A stretch of DNA of 64,000 nucleotides from Bettongia penicillata ogilbyi (GCA_023548195.1 JAJHZJ010000694.1:496001-560000), one strand, 5' to 3'. Positions 22,740 to 33,652 are shown, counted from the first letter of the stretch. Numbers and translations: made by a program. The notes: a model not told the origin generated them from the letters alone.

Positions 22740-22905
22740 CAATCTCATCTCCCCGCCTTTAAGTGCGTTGTTCTTTCCAGCTATAATGTCCTCCCTCCTC
22801 CTCTAAATTCTATCCAGCATTCAAAGCCTCCATTCAACCCCCACCAAGAGGGTTGGACTGACCCCGTAGTCCTTTCCAGTTCTACATCCATGCTTCTAAG
22901 AAAGT
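22740..22905 (+). mobile_element. L2-like fragment with SINE end
   Basis: AATGTCCTCCCTCCTCCTCT and ATCCAGCATTCAAAGCCTCC resemble the L2 ORF2 tail. GTAGTCCTTTCCAGTTCTAC resembles a SINE end. Confidence 0.4.
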
Positions 22906-23395
22906 TCAGAATTCAAGAATATCTCTCTGAGATAAAATGCTTCCTCTACCTACCTTCTCAGGCTGATATGAGCATAAAATGAACTAGTAGAGATGAAAAC
23001 TGAAAGATGACAAGTTCAAAAGGCAATACTAGAATAAGCTTCGTAGGGTATCAATTGTGGTCTGAGGAGCTAAGACAACCCTTTTTTCTGGTTCACATTT
23101 TCTATTTCAACATGGTGCTGATGTTTCAAGTATGCAAAATAAACTTGAAATGTGAAGTCATTTTCTGCATTTCTTTCTATTTCCAAGACTTCATCTCCAT
23201 TCACAAATTCTTATTACAACTCTGGACAGAATATTCATTCTGCAAAGTCCTTCCTGGTGCTTTATTAATCATGTGTTGTTACAGTTGTCTTTATCTTTCA
23301 GCTAAGGAAATTGAGGGGCAGAGAGCTTAGTAGGGCAAAAGGGAAATGAGAGGCATTGAAAGGAAAGTCAGAAATGCTGCATTTCCAGGCTCGTG
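22906..23395. other. Unassigned sequence
   Basis: A 107-codon plus frame at 23,007-23,330 has no motif and a composition typical of AT-rich non-coding DNA. Confidence 0.35.
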
Positions 23396-23399
23396 CTTA

Positions 23400-23640
23400 T
23401 CCTACAGAAGTGTGAAAGGTTGCTGTTACAGCACAACAAAGCAGCAGCAGAAGCCCTGGGTTTGAATCCCAGCTCTGTCATTCAGTTCATGGGACCTTAG
23501 GCAATCGAGGTGGCCTTAGTCAACTTGATGCTTCCCCATCTGTGAGGATGATCTTGCCCAGGCTGTTAAGAGGATTAAGAAGTGATAACAATATATTTGG
23601 AAGCTCTATAAAAGGTTAAGTGTACTGCAAATGGAAGATA
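23400..23640 (+). mobile_element. CORE-SINE, plus strand
   Basis: CTGGGTTTGAATCCCAGCTC with TGTCATTCAG, then CCCCATCTGTGAGGATGATC, is a clear MIR body. Confidence 0.7.
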
Positions 23641-23859
23641 TTAGTAACAGGTGCCTCCACTGAAAATGTCCCTGCTTCCCTAGGGCATTCCATATGATGT
23701 GTGAGACCAGGCTAGAATTCCAGAAATGCTGCTTAGCACATGTTTGTGTTTTTGTGATTTTTTTTAACCACTAGCCCTGGCAGAGTAAAAACAATGCAGT
23801 CATCCAAAACCTATCCTATACAGTTTGCAATTTTGTGAGATCACTCATTTCCTCATTTT

Positions 23860-24480
23860 TTTTTAAGAAGTCCCCTTCTGTGCTGTAAAGGTAAAGAAAA
23901 AAAAAAACCACCACCACCAAGAAACATTCCTTTCTAAGAAAGCTAATTAACAACACAATTAAAATGTCTTCTGTTTCAATTTCCAACTATGATATTGGGA
24001 TCTGCTGCATGCAAGTCTTCCCTGAATGTGAAAAGATTTTCTGATTCAGCCTTTATTTCATTTTACTTCTCTGCTTAGATATGAGGGTTTTGGAGTTTTT
24101 TGGTTTGGATTTTTTAGCATGCCACTAATCAAGTGCAAGGCTTTGTCAAAAAGAATTGTATTCAAAAATTAGTTTCAAGACTAAGGATTGTCTAACTTCA
24201 TATTTCATCCCACTAGCCCATCAAAGAAACCAATACCTTACTGAGAGCTACCCAAAATATACTTATTTCATTCAAAACAATAAAATGGATGCCGGCTGCT
24301 TAAATTATCAGGCAAGGCTTGGTTAAGTACCTGAAAAGTCTGTCAATTGCATTAGGGTTGAGAAATTAATAGAAAATCACACCTCTCTGTACTTTGGGTT
24401 AGAGGCAGATGAGGTGCACAATTTTTTTTTTCTTACAGTACTGCACCTATTAAAGAACGATGGATAAAAGTTCATTCTGA
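23860..24480. other. Repeat-free AT-rich segment, possible conserved non-coding DNA
   Basis: No repeat family was recognised over about 600 bases. Homeodomain-type TAATTA/TTAATTG cores and long stretches without low complexity resemble vertebrate conserved non-coding elements. This is an impression only; conservation cannot be measured here. Confidence 0.2.
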
Positions 24481-24639
24481 ACTCCACTACCTGAGGTGTT
24501 AATATTCTCTCAATGTTTCATCTCTTATTTTGAAAATCATTAAAGGCACAAGAATTTAAAAGTTCTTGTATAGGCAATATAAAAGCAGCTAAGATAAGAA
24601 GAGGAGCAGTTGATTGGAAGGGGAAATCTTCACAGCAAA

Positions 24640-25135
24640 TATTTCTAACAAAGGCCTGACATTCAAGATATACAGAGAACTGATTCAAATACATAAGAAC
24701 AAGAGCCAGACTCTGATAAATAAGTGATCGGACAATCAATAAAGAATCATTTGATGGGTGCTTACTATGTGACAGGAATGATGTAAGTCACTGAGGGTAC
24801 AGAGAAAAAAGTTAAATGGTCTACAAGTGATCAGAGAATATAAATAGGCAATTTTCAAATGAAACCATCAACAACTATTTATGAGAAAGCTAGAAATCAC
24901 TAATAATAAGAGAAATACAAATCCAAGCAACTCTTAAGGTTTCACTTCATACCATGGAATTGGCGGAGATGAAAAAGACAAAAACGTTAAGTGTTGCAGA
25001 GGCAGTAGGAAGAAACAAGCACAACAATGAACTATAAAAGGAAATATCAACTGGTGCAACCATTCTGGCAAACAATCGGAACTATAATAGAAAAGTCTCT
25101 ATACTGTATACACTCTTTTACCCAATTCAATATGA
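24640..25135 (+). mobile_element. L1 ORF2 3' region fragment
   Basis: In L1 ORF2 order: GACATTCAAGATATACAGAG, ATAAGAACAAGAGCCAGAC, GGCAATTTTCAAATGAAACC, AGAGAAATACAAATCCAAGC, TTTCACTTCATACCATGG and CTGGTGCAACCATTCTGGC. The copy is interrupted at 24,733-24,824 by an L2 piece. Many stops. Confidence 0.6.
24733..24824 (-). mobile_element. L2 3' end inserted in L1, with TSD
   Basis: The insert reads as a reversed L2 terminus (CAATCAATAAAGAATCATTT, GGTGCTTACTATGTGACAGG). It is flanked by AAGTGATCGGA (24,722-24,732) and AAGTGATCAGA (24,825-24,835), an 11-bp duplication with one mismatch. An insertion into the L1 is therefore likely. Confidence 0.5.
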
Positions 25136-25139
25136 CTCA

Positions 25140-25430
25140 GCAGAAAGATTGGTGGATTTGAACCCCTAGGACCTGGCTTTGAATTCTGTCTTTACTTTTT
25201 ACTAGGAGGGGCATTTCCATATCATCACAAGTCATATATATCCTAAGATGGTTCTAATTTTGCCTTTGGCCTTAGGGGTTGTGTGACTCAGGAAAAGTCA
25301 CTAACCATTTTTCAGACTCAGTTTTCCTGTCTACAAAAAAAAGGATAATAATATTAATAAAAATAGCATCTACCTCACAGGACTACTGTAAGCTTCAAAG
25401 AAAAAAAAAATATATATATATATATATAGT
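25140..25430 (+). mobile_element. CORE-SINE with (TA)n tail
   Basis: TGTGTGACTCAGGAAAAGTC, ACTCAGTTTTCCTGTCTAC and TCTACCTCACAGGACTACTG form a SINE body. Its A-run ends in about ten TA units (25,409-25,428). Confidence 0.6.
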
Positions 25431-25639
25431 GGGATGCAAATCTCAAAGCTCCACATGAAGGTGAGCTATTATTATGAAATAGAAGAGATGAGATTTAAAC
25501 CCAGGGCCTCTGACTCCACATTCAGTGCTGAAAGTTTTCTGAGCAGAATTCATTGTTATCATTTACTTTTTCACAATTTATTTGTGTACCCCATGCAGAA
25601 TCAAGCAGAAAATGAGACTCTCAGTTCTGTTCCCTGAAC

Positions 25640-26655
25640 CTTTTCTAAGTCTGAGGATTGATTCCTGTGGGTTTTTTCCCCCCACTAACACCCCATAAGG
25701 AGTTTTTCATATTACTCGATGTGATTTCATTAAAGCTGAGCTTGCTAGAAATGCAATTATCTATATTCTGATGCCAAAGAAGCCTTTCAATCTACAGGAT
25801 TTCAATTTCAACCACAACCCATTTTTAGATACCCTGTTTCTACCATTCTCTTCTATGAATTCTCTATTGAAGTTCTCTATCCACTAGACATGGAAGTTCC
25901 TCCAAGTACTAACCTGGCTATAAGATTTCATCAACATGAATGCTCCCCCCAAAGATGCAGACTGAAATTCATCCATCTCCACCTTATCATGTGTGAACTT
26001 TGTCTCTGTCCTTCCCCATGTTTGATACAGGAAGTCATTCCAAAGTAATGAGGGCCTTCCCCACTCCCTCAGCATTTTAAGGTACCAATGAAAGACACGG
26101 TGTCTAGTGCTTCACTGATAGCTCTTGTCACATGATCAGCCCATCTTTTTCTTTAGTCACATATTTCTTTGATATCATTTATTCTTGGTCTTGCTCATAA
26201 CTTCTTTTTTTTCTGTTCTGTTTTGTAGCCTGATTCACCAATCATTTGGTTAAACTCAGAAATTACAGAATATGAACTTCAAATGCTGTGATAGAGTCAA
26301 ATATATTCCTCAGTACAATTAACCGTTATGAGCCTAGACCATCCTAAGTTAATAGGAGTGCATAATTGGTTAGGATGCTTTTATCAACCCAGAAAAAAGT
26401 GAGTGAAATGGTACCATAGTATACTTTTATGAGGACACCAGGTTAATTCTAAGACCCTGAAACTACTTGTTTGATTCTATTGTCTTGATTCATTAAATAG
26501 CATGAGAATTAAGTGGACTCTATGATCATGTACGATGAATGCAAAAGTAAGATATTTGTTAGCATCTGAGAAATCCCTAATCATCACCAGTCTGTTGCTT
26601 CATATTTCTTTGTAAAATAGTTCCAAGTTGTTTGGATTGGAATTTAGAACTTCTT
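25640..26655. other. Unassigned sequence
   Basis: About 1 kb with no supported gene or repeat. Confidence 0.35.
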
Positions 26656-26659
26656 TGGA

Positions 26660-26920
26660 TAATGGCTAGCATTTATGTAGTCTTTTAAGTTTTACAAATG
26701 CTTTCCAAATATTATCTCATTAATCTTCAAAACAACCCTAGAAAATGAGCGTTAATATCATCACCTCTATTTTACAGATGAAGAGATTGAGGCATACAGA
26801 GGTAAAATGGCTTATCCAATGTCATAGCTAGTAAGTTTTGGCAGGGGAGAAATTGAATTTGAATTCAGATCTTTCTAAGCAGGTCCAGTATTCTATGCAC
26901 TACACCACCAACTTTCTGAA
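26660..26920 (-). mobile_element. CORE-SINE, nearly full length, minus strand
   Basis: GGCTAGCATTTATGTAGTC, TTATCTCATTAATCTTCAAA, TATTTTACAGATGAAGAGAT and a terminal CACTACACCACCA give a full reversed MIR order. Confidence 0.75.
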
Positions 26921-26930
26921 AGGTACTTTG

Positions 26931-27206
26931 CAATGTTTCTTAAACTTAAAATTTTGGCAATAGTAAAAGATTTATGAACATGCAAAGACCAGAAATTAAT
27001 TAAAAATCAAACTGTAATAAATCTGAGGTGTTTCTGTTGCATTGTGTTACATGTCCACGTTGTACTGCACAACTTCAATGTAGCCTTGGTTCTGAACACA
27101 AAGCATGCACACTTTACCCCACACAAGCCATCACCCCACACAATGCCAGCAAACACTGCCAAAATGTGAAAAGGAGTCCTGAGTGGAAAAAGTTCAAGAA
27201 GCCCTG
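26931..27206. mobile_element. hAT-Charlie-like MITE
   Basis: The left end CAATGTTTCTTAAACTT and the right end AAGTTCAAGAAGCCCTG are imperfect inverted repeats. They are of the CAGGG-TTCTTAAACTTTTT type seen in mammalian hAT-Charlie derivatives. Flanking 8-mers GTACTTTG and TCTTAGAA do not match, so the TSD is lost or a boundary is off. Confidence 0.45.
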
Positions 27207-27320
27207 TCTTAGAAACTACCTGATTCAGTGCACACATTTTACAGATTAGAAAACTAAGATTTAAGGTGGTTGCCTAACTTAACCAAAATCACATACATCA
27301 GTTCTGTTAGACTCAAACAG
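27207..27320 (-). mobile_element. SINE fragment, minus strand
   Basis: ATTTTACAGATTAGAAAACT with AAGATTTAAGG and then GTTGCCTAACTTAACCAAAA is a reversed CORE-SINE core. Confidence 0.5.
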
Positions 27321-28065
27321 AAAAGGATCCTTGTGGGTGGCATATTGACTTAGAAAACCACAAACTAGGAACATCTATGTTGCATTATATTTTCATTTGG
27401 TCTGGTAAACATTTCCCAATTACATCTCAGTCTGATTCAGCCCACACTCAGGAGTTTTGCTGACCTCAGGTGGAGAGTCTGATCCCTCTGGCATTTATAA
27501 TTCAAGGTAGAGCTTGGACTAGAATCCATGTCTCCAAACTCTCAGTCTGTCAGTACTCCCATGCTACCTCTAATCACATTACAAATTAATGTCAGCCAGA
27601 GACAGGCCCAGGTCTTTCCATAATACTGCACTGCACCAACCTGCATCCCAAGCAAACATTGCCTCTCTGCACATACCACTTGTGTAAATCTGTGTCTACA
27701 TTACAAATAAATCTCTCTATGAAATGATATGAAGTAAAATAAAAGCAGATCCCTAAAACGGTATATCCAGAAACTACAGCATTGTGACTGTTAAGAATAA
27801 CAGTAAAAAAAAATTAAAAATGAACGCTGTGAACTTATAGTGACTATACTTCATCATAAAGAACAAAGATGAGAAGGCATTTAATACTATACTGCCAGAA
27901 ATTCTTTTGATGAGTTACTTAGTTTTTGCTCCACTTTATTTTCCCTCTTTTATTCTTTAGTACAAAAGATGACTCTCAGGGAAAGGGAAAGGGAGGATTA
28001 TATTAGGAGACATAGGTGATGTGAAAGCAGAAGATGTTGGGTTTTTTTAAATAGTGATACTGAGT
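27321..28065. other. Unassigned sequence
   Basis: No gene or repeat recognised. A few AATAAA/ATAAAA strings occur by composition. Confidence 0.35.
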
Positions 28066-28069
28066 ACTC

Positions 28070-29010
28070 AAATACACACAAATGGATTTATGATCTCATC
28101 AGTATAGGTCATCTCTCCTCCAAGATGAAGAGCACAACCCATCCATACCTACCCATTCTGTGGGACCCTTGTCAACGTTCAACAGAAAGTCTACCCAAAG
28201 GACCTGGGAGACTCTCCTTGATGTTTTCAATATCACATGGACGAAGATCATCCATCTATCATCCCTCCCTCTTGCCATATGACTTCCCCATCTATTCCAA
28301 TACTTCTCATGTTTTTTCTTTGATGGTATCCTTTATGCTATGACTCTTTTGTAATTCCTTGTTGGTTGTCACAGACTATTCATGCTCACCATACCCCATT
28401 CCAACTGACTTTTGGGTGATCTTTCACTTTAATTCTTCCGACACTCTAAGTACTCCATGACCCAGTGGCATACAACATCATCAGAAGAATCTTGATGTTA
28501 AAAGGTAGAGCCTTTGTTTCAGGGAGAATTTTTTAGGGGGCTGCAGAAGGGTTAAATGAACTGTACAATATCCCAAAGGATGTACAACATCCTGAGCCAC
28601 TTTCCACTTTCTCTTCAGTTCTGGACTCAAGTCATCATTCACTTATAACGTTTGTCCAAGATGCATACGCTAGTGAAAGAGCCCCATAGGCTGTCCATCC
28701 AACTGTACATCTTACTCTGGGCCATAAGCATTCTTTATCTATTTGTTTTTTCCTATTTGAATAGTTAAGCCAAACTCTATTGCATGGATCTCATTTAGGA
28801 GGCTCAATGTTTACTGGAGTTTTATGCAATCAGTACAATGTCATCTGCGAAGAGTGCTATATCTGGAGGATGTGACCTGGACTCCACATAGGATCTCTGC
28901 CCTAAGAGTAGCAAATACTTTTTATAACTAAATTTCTTCCTGTCCCTTTAAAAGTGCATGAAAATGTCAAGTTGAATTTTGTGTATTTCCTACTGGAATG
29001 CTATGAATAT
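28070..29010 (-). mobile_element. RTE-type LINE fragment, minus strand
   Basis: Read on the minus strand, 28,831-28,853 encodes FADDIVLI, the catalytic core (motif C) of an RTE/BovB-type reverse transcriptase. The flanking text (AGGCTCAATGTTTACTGGAG plus-strand, then TTATGCAATCAGTACAATG, and CAGAAGAATCTTGATGTTAA) fits the reversed marsupial RTE order. The copy is frame-broken and lacks the endonuclease end. Confidence 0.6.
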
Positions 29011-29164
29011 AAAAGGCAAGAGCTGAAAACTTTTACTTTTACTTGCCAGATATATAGGGATAGAGATTGAATAGGAACTGGGCCTGTTATTTATGTGATG
29101 TAGGAAACTCCCAAGTAAAACTATTCCTTTCACCCAAAGCAAGTCAATACCTTCTTTGTAAGTA

Positions 29165-29247
29165 GAAACCTGGAGATGTTAAGTGACTTCTTAACTCAGA
29201 AGAATGAATTCTTCCTGACTTCTAGAGCAGCTCTTTATCTACTCCAC
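29165..29247 (-). mobile_element. SINE fragment, minus strand
   Basis: GATGTTAAGTGACTTCTTAAC, then TTCTTCCTGACTTCTAGAGC and TATCTACTCCACCA, is the reversed left half of a CORE-SINE. Confidence 0.5.
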
Positions 29248-29570
29248 CAGAGGGGTCAAACCGGCAGCAGCCTATAGATGCCTAAGTCCTACCCCACCCA
29301 ACCAGATTAAAATGCAATTAAATGGGGCAACTAGATTCCCATAAGGGGATAGAGGATCTTGACCCTGGTCAAGCCCAGACAGCCTCCAAAAAGAACAGAA
29401 AGAAACCCAAAATAAATAAAAAAATAAAATACAATTGGGAAATATTTAACAAAATAAATAAAAATACAATAGAACATAGAGAATGAGATATTTTGAGTCA
29501 ATATGTAGCCAGTAGGGATCTTTCCATAAGGTTTAGTAGCCACTGTTTCTACTTGAGTTTGAAAACAATA
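29248..29570. mobile_element. hAT-like MITE split by a short SINE
   Basis: The left end CAGAGGGGTCAAACC and the right end GAGTTTGAAAACAATA resemble a CAGNGGTGTCAAACTC-type hAT inverted repeat. The interior keeps AGATTAAAATGCAATT and, after the interruption, ATTGGGAAATATTTAACAAA. Flanks begin TACTCCAC and TACTATGT, agreeing only in part. Confidence 0.45.
29320..29425 (+). mobile_element. Truncated tRNA-headed SINE with A-rich tail, TSD
   Basis: The head TGGGGCAACTAGATTCCC with GGATAGAGGATCTTGACCC resembles the tRNA-like 5' part of MAR1-type SINEs. The body is missing and an A-rich tail follows directly. The flanks AAAATGCAATT (29,309-29,319) and AAAATACAATT (29,426-29,436) are an 11-bp TSD with one mismatch. 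Confidence 0.55.
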
Positions 29571-29595
29571 TACTATGTCATGCTGCCTTATCTAT

Positions 29596-29672
29596 ACATA
29601 TTGAAAATTCCATAATATGTATATATCCATACATACACATACACATGTATATGCATGTATGTATATGTGTGT
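29596..29672. repeat. ATAC/TATG simple repeat
   Basis: Alternating ATACATAC and TATGTATATG units. Confidence 0.75.
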
Positions 29673-31236
29673 ATTTAATGATGGAAAGTTGGTTCTAATT
29701 ATTTACATAGGAAAAAAATCACATAGATAAAGAACATTTACTTATATAGGCCATTCTGCAAACTGTAGTCCTTGTTCATCAGTAGATCTATCAGTGACTG
29801 CCTACAAAAGGACAAGAAGCTAGGCCCAGAATTGAATGGGATGACAGTAGGCTGCACTGCCTTTGAGAGTGACTCTTTTAATAACCCCCAAGCTTCTTTT
29901 CCATACACATTTTCTTCCAATGACCTTCTACAGGGCAGAGAGTCCTGGAAAATCTAGAGTCTCCAGAGAACTCAATTTAAAGACCACTCAAAGGGCAGGT
30001 CTGAGTAGCCTGCAACACTTTACAATGAGGAATTGCCTGGGAGAAGTGATACAAAAGATGTCATCATAAAAAGGTAGTACCAGAAATAAAGACAGGCCAG
30101 GCACATAAAAAGAGTGAGAGAAAAGCTGACGGACAGCCCTTGCACCACACTGGTATCCCGCTAAGAGAAAGTGAGAAAGTTGAGCAGACTCCCTGTGGTA
30201 AGTCTATGGGAATTCATGAACTAGAGGTGCATGAAATGATGGGACAGCAAAGGTGGGGCAAATCTGTATCATTGGAAGCAATATAAGCATCGATGAGATC
30301 ACAGATTCACTGGGGCCTATAGTATAGTAACGTTCCAGGAAAATAATGTAGGCCACCCTAAGAAAATAGGCATTGCTTCCACTCTCCAGTTAAGAAGCAA
30401 CTGCAGATGGAGACCTGATGTCAACTTCTCCTAAGACAGATAGGTCTCTAAAAGCACTACAGCAGGGGAAATAATTCAATTCCTTTCAAAATTATATAGA
30501 ATATGAATTAAATTTGTAGAAAGTATTTCAATATTCTTAGATACGTAAGGGAAAACCACAGATATGTATAGATTTTACAGGAATAGAATTGGGTTGACAT
30601 CAACTAACGTACTCTAAACTAGGGGAAGTCATGTCTTTTATGTGTAGTAAAACCTTACCAATTAATCTGTTTGTGATCTTGTCAGTTACAAATAGACAAA
30701 CAAATGAAATGACATGCAAATATACTGGCCAAAAACTCCACCACCACCATCAACCTGACACCCAATATTTAAGCTACTTACTACAGATACTGACTGGATA
30801 TTTGGCATGAGATTTTCAATGGCCTCTGTTTTATACATTTTTGTAGTTCAACTAGTAGTAACAGCATTAAAATCTTAAGAACTGAGTAGTATTATATTTA
30901 ATTATCCTCTACCATAATTACACTGATTAAACACAGCATAAGAGACTATAAAGATAGATAAAACATTATGGCTACAAAACTTTTTTTTAAATGACCATAA
31001 AATCACTATTAAGCCCTAGGTGACTAAATTAATATCACCCATACAATTTTATGTGATTTTCTTCCACTTATAACAGTATCATATGCAATGACAGCAGAAT
31101 TTCTTCACAGCAGTAAAATGGCAAGAACCAAACATACAAGAAAAAATAAATTTGGAACAGGAGGGATTGGCTTCATTCAGAACCCCAATAGAGGAGTTCC
31201 TATCCATTAAATACTTTAGGCAAATGCTTTTATACA
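29673..31236. other. Unassigned sequence
   Basis: About 1.5 kb without a recognisable feature. Frames near 29,740-30,070 occur on both strands, are under 70 codons and have no motifs. Confidence 0.35.
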
Positions 31237-31300
31237 TTTGCACAAACTTTCATACATGCATACATGCGCACACTCACATGAACACACACACACACACATC
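31237..31300. repeat. CA-rich simple repeat
   Basis: ATACATGCATACATGCGCAC passing into a pure CACACA run. Confidence 0.8.
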
Positions 31301-31629
31301 CCATGCCATGTTGTTTAGTCTCCTCTGCCTTCCTTTGATTTTCCTATTTTGCTTTTAAATTCAAGATGTGAAGAGTTGTATTCGTAGCAAAGGTGCAGGC
31401 AAATCGTGAGGGCTAGAACCACAGATTTCCCTCTACGCTCTGAATAATGACCTTCTGGAAGATCCAAGGATTTTCATACTGGGTGACCAATGTTATTAAA
31501 AAGATTAAAGAACATGACAACATCCCAAGAAAAATTCATACTAAGAGTCATTCTGTGGCAAAGAAAAGAAAAGTAGCCTTATCCCTCTGAAACTTTTTCA
31601 AATATAAAGAATATTGGATTGCAGCTTAG

Positions 31630-31645
31630 CAATTTTAAGGGAAAA
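31630..31645. repeat. Target-site duplication, left copy
   Basis: CAATTTTAAGGGAAAA, identical to 32,268-32,283. Confidence 0.85.
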
Positions 31646-32267
31646 TGGGGTGGAACCAAGATGGTAGAGTAGGGACTTGCTTGAGCTTCCCCCAAATCCC
31701 TTCAAATACTTGTAAAAATTACTCTAAACAAATTCTAGAGCTACAGAACCCACAAAATGACACAGTGAAATAAATCTCCAGCCCAAGACAACCTGGAAGG
31801 TCCTATGGGAAGGGTATATCACACAGGGCAGGGAGCAGAGAACAGTCCACACCAGCACAGACAGGGCCAGAGCAGTCCTCAGGCTATTGAATCACTGGCA
31901 GTTGTGGTACTTTCCAGACTTCCCAATGCACAAACACCCAAGACAGCACAAAAGGTCGATGGGGAAAACTCTGTGGGACCAGGGTGAAAAAGGAGGTGGA
32001 GGTGATGGTGCAGCAGCAGTTTCCAGATCTCTGGACCCACAGACAGCAGGGGATCAAGGAACTGATACAATACCCCTGAAATCTGAAACATGTACACCCA
32101 ACCCTAACTCCACCTATACTGGAAGCAAAGTTCTACCTTGACAAAGAGTTAAAAAGGCAAGTATTTGGCTGGGAAGATGAGCAGGGAGCATAAAAAACTC
32201 AAGACCATAGAATCTTACTTTGCTGACAAAGATATCAAAACATACAACCAGAAGAAGACAACAAAGT
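31646..32267 (+). mobile_element. L1 5' end, 3'-truncated, with perfect TSD
   Basis: The insert starts TGGGGTGGAACCAAGATGG, a diverged form of the GGAGCCAAGATGGCGGAG start seen at 32,508 and 33,641. It runs through about 530 bp of 5' UTR into the first codons of an ORF1. ATG at 32,177 begins MSREHKKLKTIESYF, comparable to the MPRKGKKNKTIESFF start of the HAL1 ORF1 at 34,491. It stops within ORF1 after about 30 codons, with no poly(A). A perfect 16-bp duplication (31,630-31,645 and 32,268-32,283) flanks it, so this is one complete insertion event rather than the remains of a longer element. Confidence 0.75.
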
Positions 32268-32283
32268 CAATTTTAAGGGAAAA
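32268..32283. repeat. Target-site duplication, right copy
   Basis: CAATTTTAAGGGAAAA, second copy bounding the truncated L1. Confidence 0.85.
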
Positions 32284-32493
32284 GTTTGAATAGGTGTACT
32301 CTAAGAAGTATCTACTGAGTTCCCTCGCCTGCACATTAACCATCTGTCACACAACAACAAGGAAGAGATAAGAGTGTGTACACTGGCTAGAGTTGATCCA
32401 GGTGATTCTGATACATTAGAAACCCAGAACAGAACAGAGAAAAGTAAACTGTACAAAAGTATTCTTTAATAAACTGGCCAAAACTTGCTTTAA

Positions 32494-32507
32494 AAAATAA
32501 AATAAAG
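32494..32507. repeat. TSD of the outer HAL1, left copy
   Basis: AAAATAAAATAAAG, identical to 38,301-38,314. It is A-rich, so the exact boundary with the tail on the right side is ambiguous by a few bases. Confidence 0.7.
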
Positions 32508-32516
32508 TGGAGGAGC

Positions 32517-32527
32517 CAAGATGGCGG
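32517..32527 (+). promoter_or_regulatory. YY1-like site at the outer element's 5' end
   Basis: CAAGATGGCGG is the reverse complement of a CCGCCATNTTG YY1 site. In human L1 such a site near the 5' end directs transcription start; the role here is inferred. Confidence 0.55.
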
Positions 32528-33157
32528 AGTAGAAAGATTCATATATACTAGCTCCAAACCCACAGCCCATAAATTACCTGTAAAGAGGAACTCCCAACAA
32601 ATTCTGGAGCAGTGGAAGCCACACAATGGAGTGCAGGAGATTTCTGTTCCAGAGAGCCCTGAAAAAGCGATACCAAAGGTCCATCGCACACCGGACCTGG
32701 AGCAGAGCCCAGCCCTGCCTTAGCTGCACAGCACCGAGAGGAGCATATCCGAGCAGGCTTCAGGGATGGAATCTCTGGCAGCCTCGAAGGTCCCTCCACC
32801 CACAGGCACTACAGGTCAGTGAGAGAGCCTTCTGGGCTGGCCGAGAGGAGAGCAGGGTGTCTCAGGCCCCCTCGGGAGGAAGCAGCGGGGGAAGAAGCTG
32901 ACAGGAGCTGCTAAAGCAAGCAGGAGTTCGGATCCATTGTTGAAGGTCTCTGCATAAACCCCCTGAGGGAACAGAGCCTGGGCAGCGGCCCTGCCACCGA
33001 CCTGAGAACCTGAACTTAATCTCTCACACTGAATAGCAGCCCACCCACCCCACCCCACCCCCAGCTGAAAGCCCTGCGGCTGGGAAGCAGCATTTGAATC
33101 TCAGACCCCAAGCACTAGCTGGGCGGATCTGGAGGTGAGGCAGGGCCGGGGGGGGGG

Positions 33158-33172
33158 GGGCGGGTGGGGCAG
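33158..33172. repeat. G-run
   Basis: A run of at least twelve G (33,149-33,161 region) in the outer 5' UTR, a likely length-variable site. Confidence 0.6.
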
Positions 33173-33626
33173 AATCTCAGAAGTCAAGTAACTGGCTGGG
33201 AAAATGCTCAGATAAGGGAAAAAAAATAAGACCATAGAAGGTTACTTTCTTGGTGAACAGATATTTCCTCCTTTCCTTTCTGATGAGGAAGAACAATGTT
33301 TATCATCAGGGAAAGACACAGAAGTCAAGGCCTCTGTATCTCAAACATCCAAAAAAGATATTCAATGGGCTCAGGCCATGGAAGAGCTCAAAAAGGATTT
33401 TGAAAATCAAGTTAGACAGGTGGAGGAAAAACTGAGAAGGGAAATGAGAGAGATGCAAGAAAAGTATGAAAAACAGGTCCATACCCTGCTAAAGGAGACC
33501 CCAAAAAATGCTGAAGAAAATAACACCTTGAAAAATAGGTTCACTCAATTGGCAAAAGAGGTTCAAAAAGCCAATGAGGAGAAGAATGCTTTCAAAAGCA
33601 GAATTAGCCATATGAAAAAGAGGTTC

Positions 33627-33640
33627 AAAAGCTCACTGAA
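33627..33640. repeat. TSD of the inner HAL1, left copy
   Basis: AAAAGCTCACTGAA, identical to 36,619-36,632. It is part of the outer ORF1 coding sequence. The site begins TTC/AAAA, close to the L1 endonuclease preference TT/AAAA. Confidence 0.85.
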
Positions 33641-33652
33641 GGGGGGCGGAGC

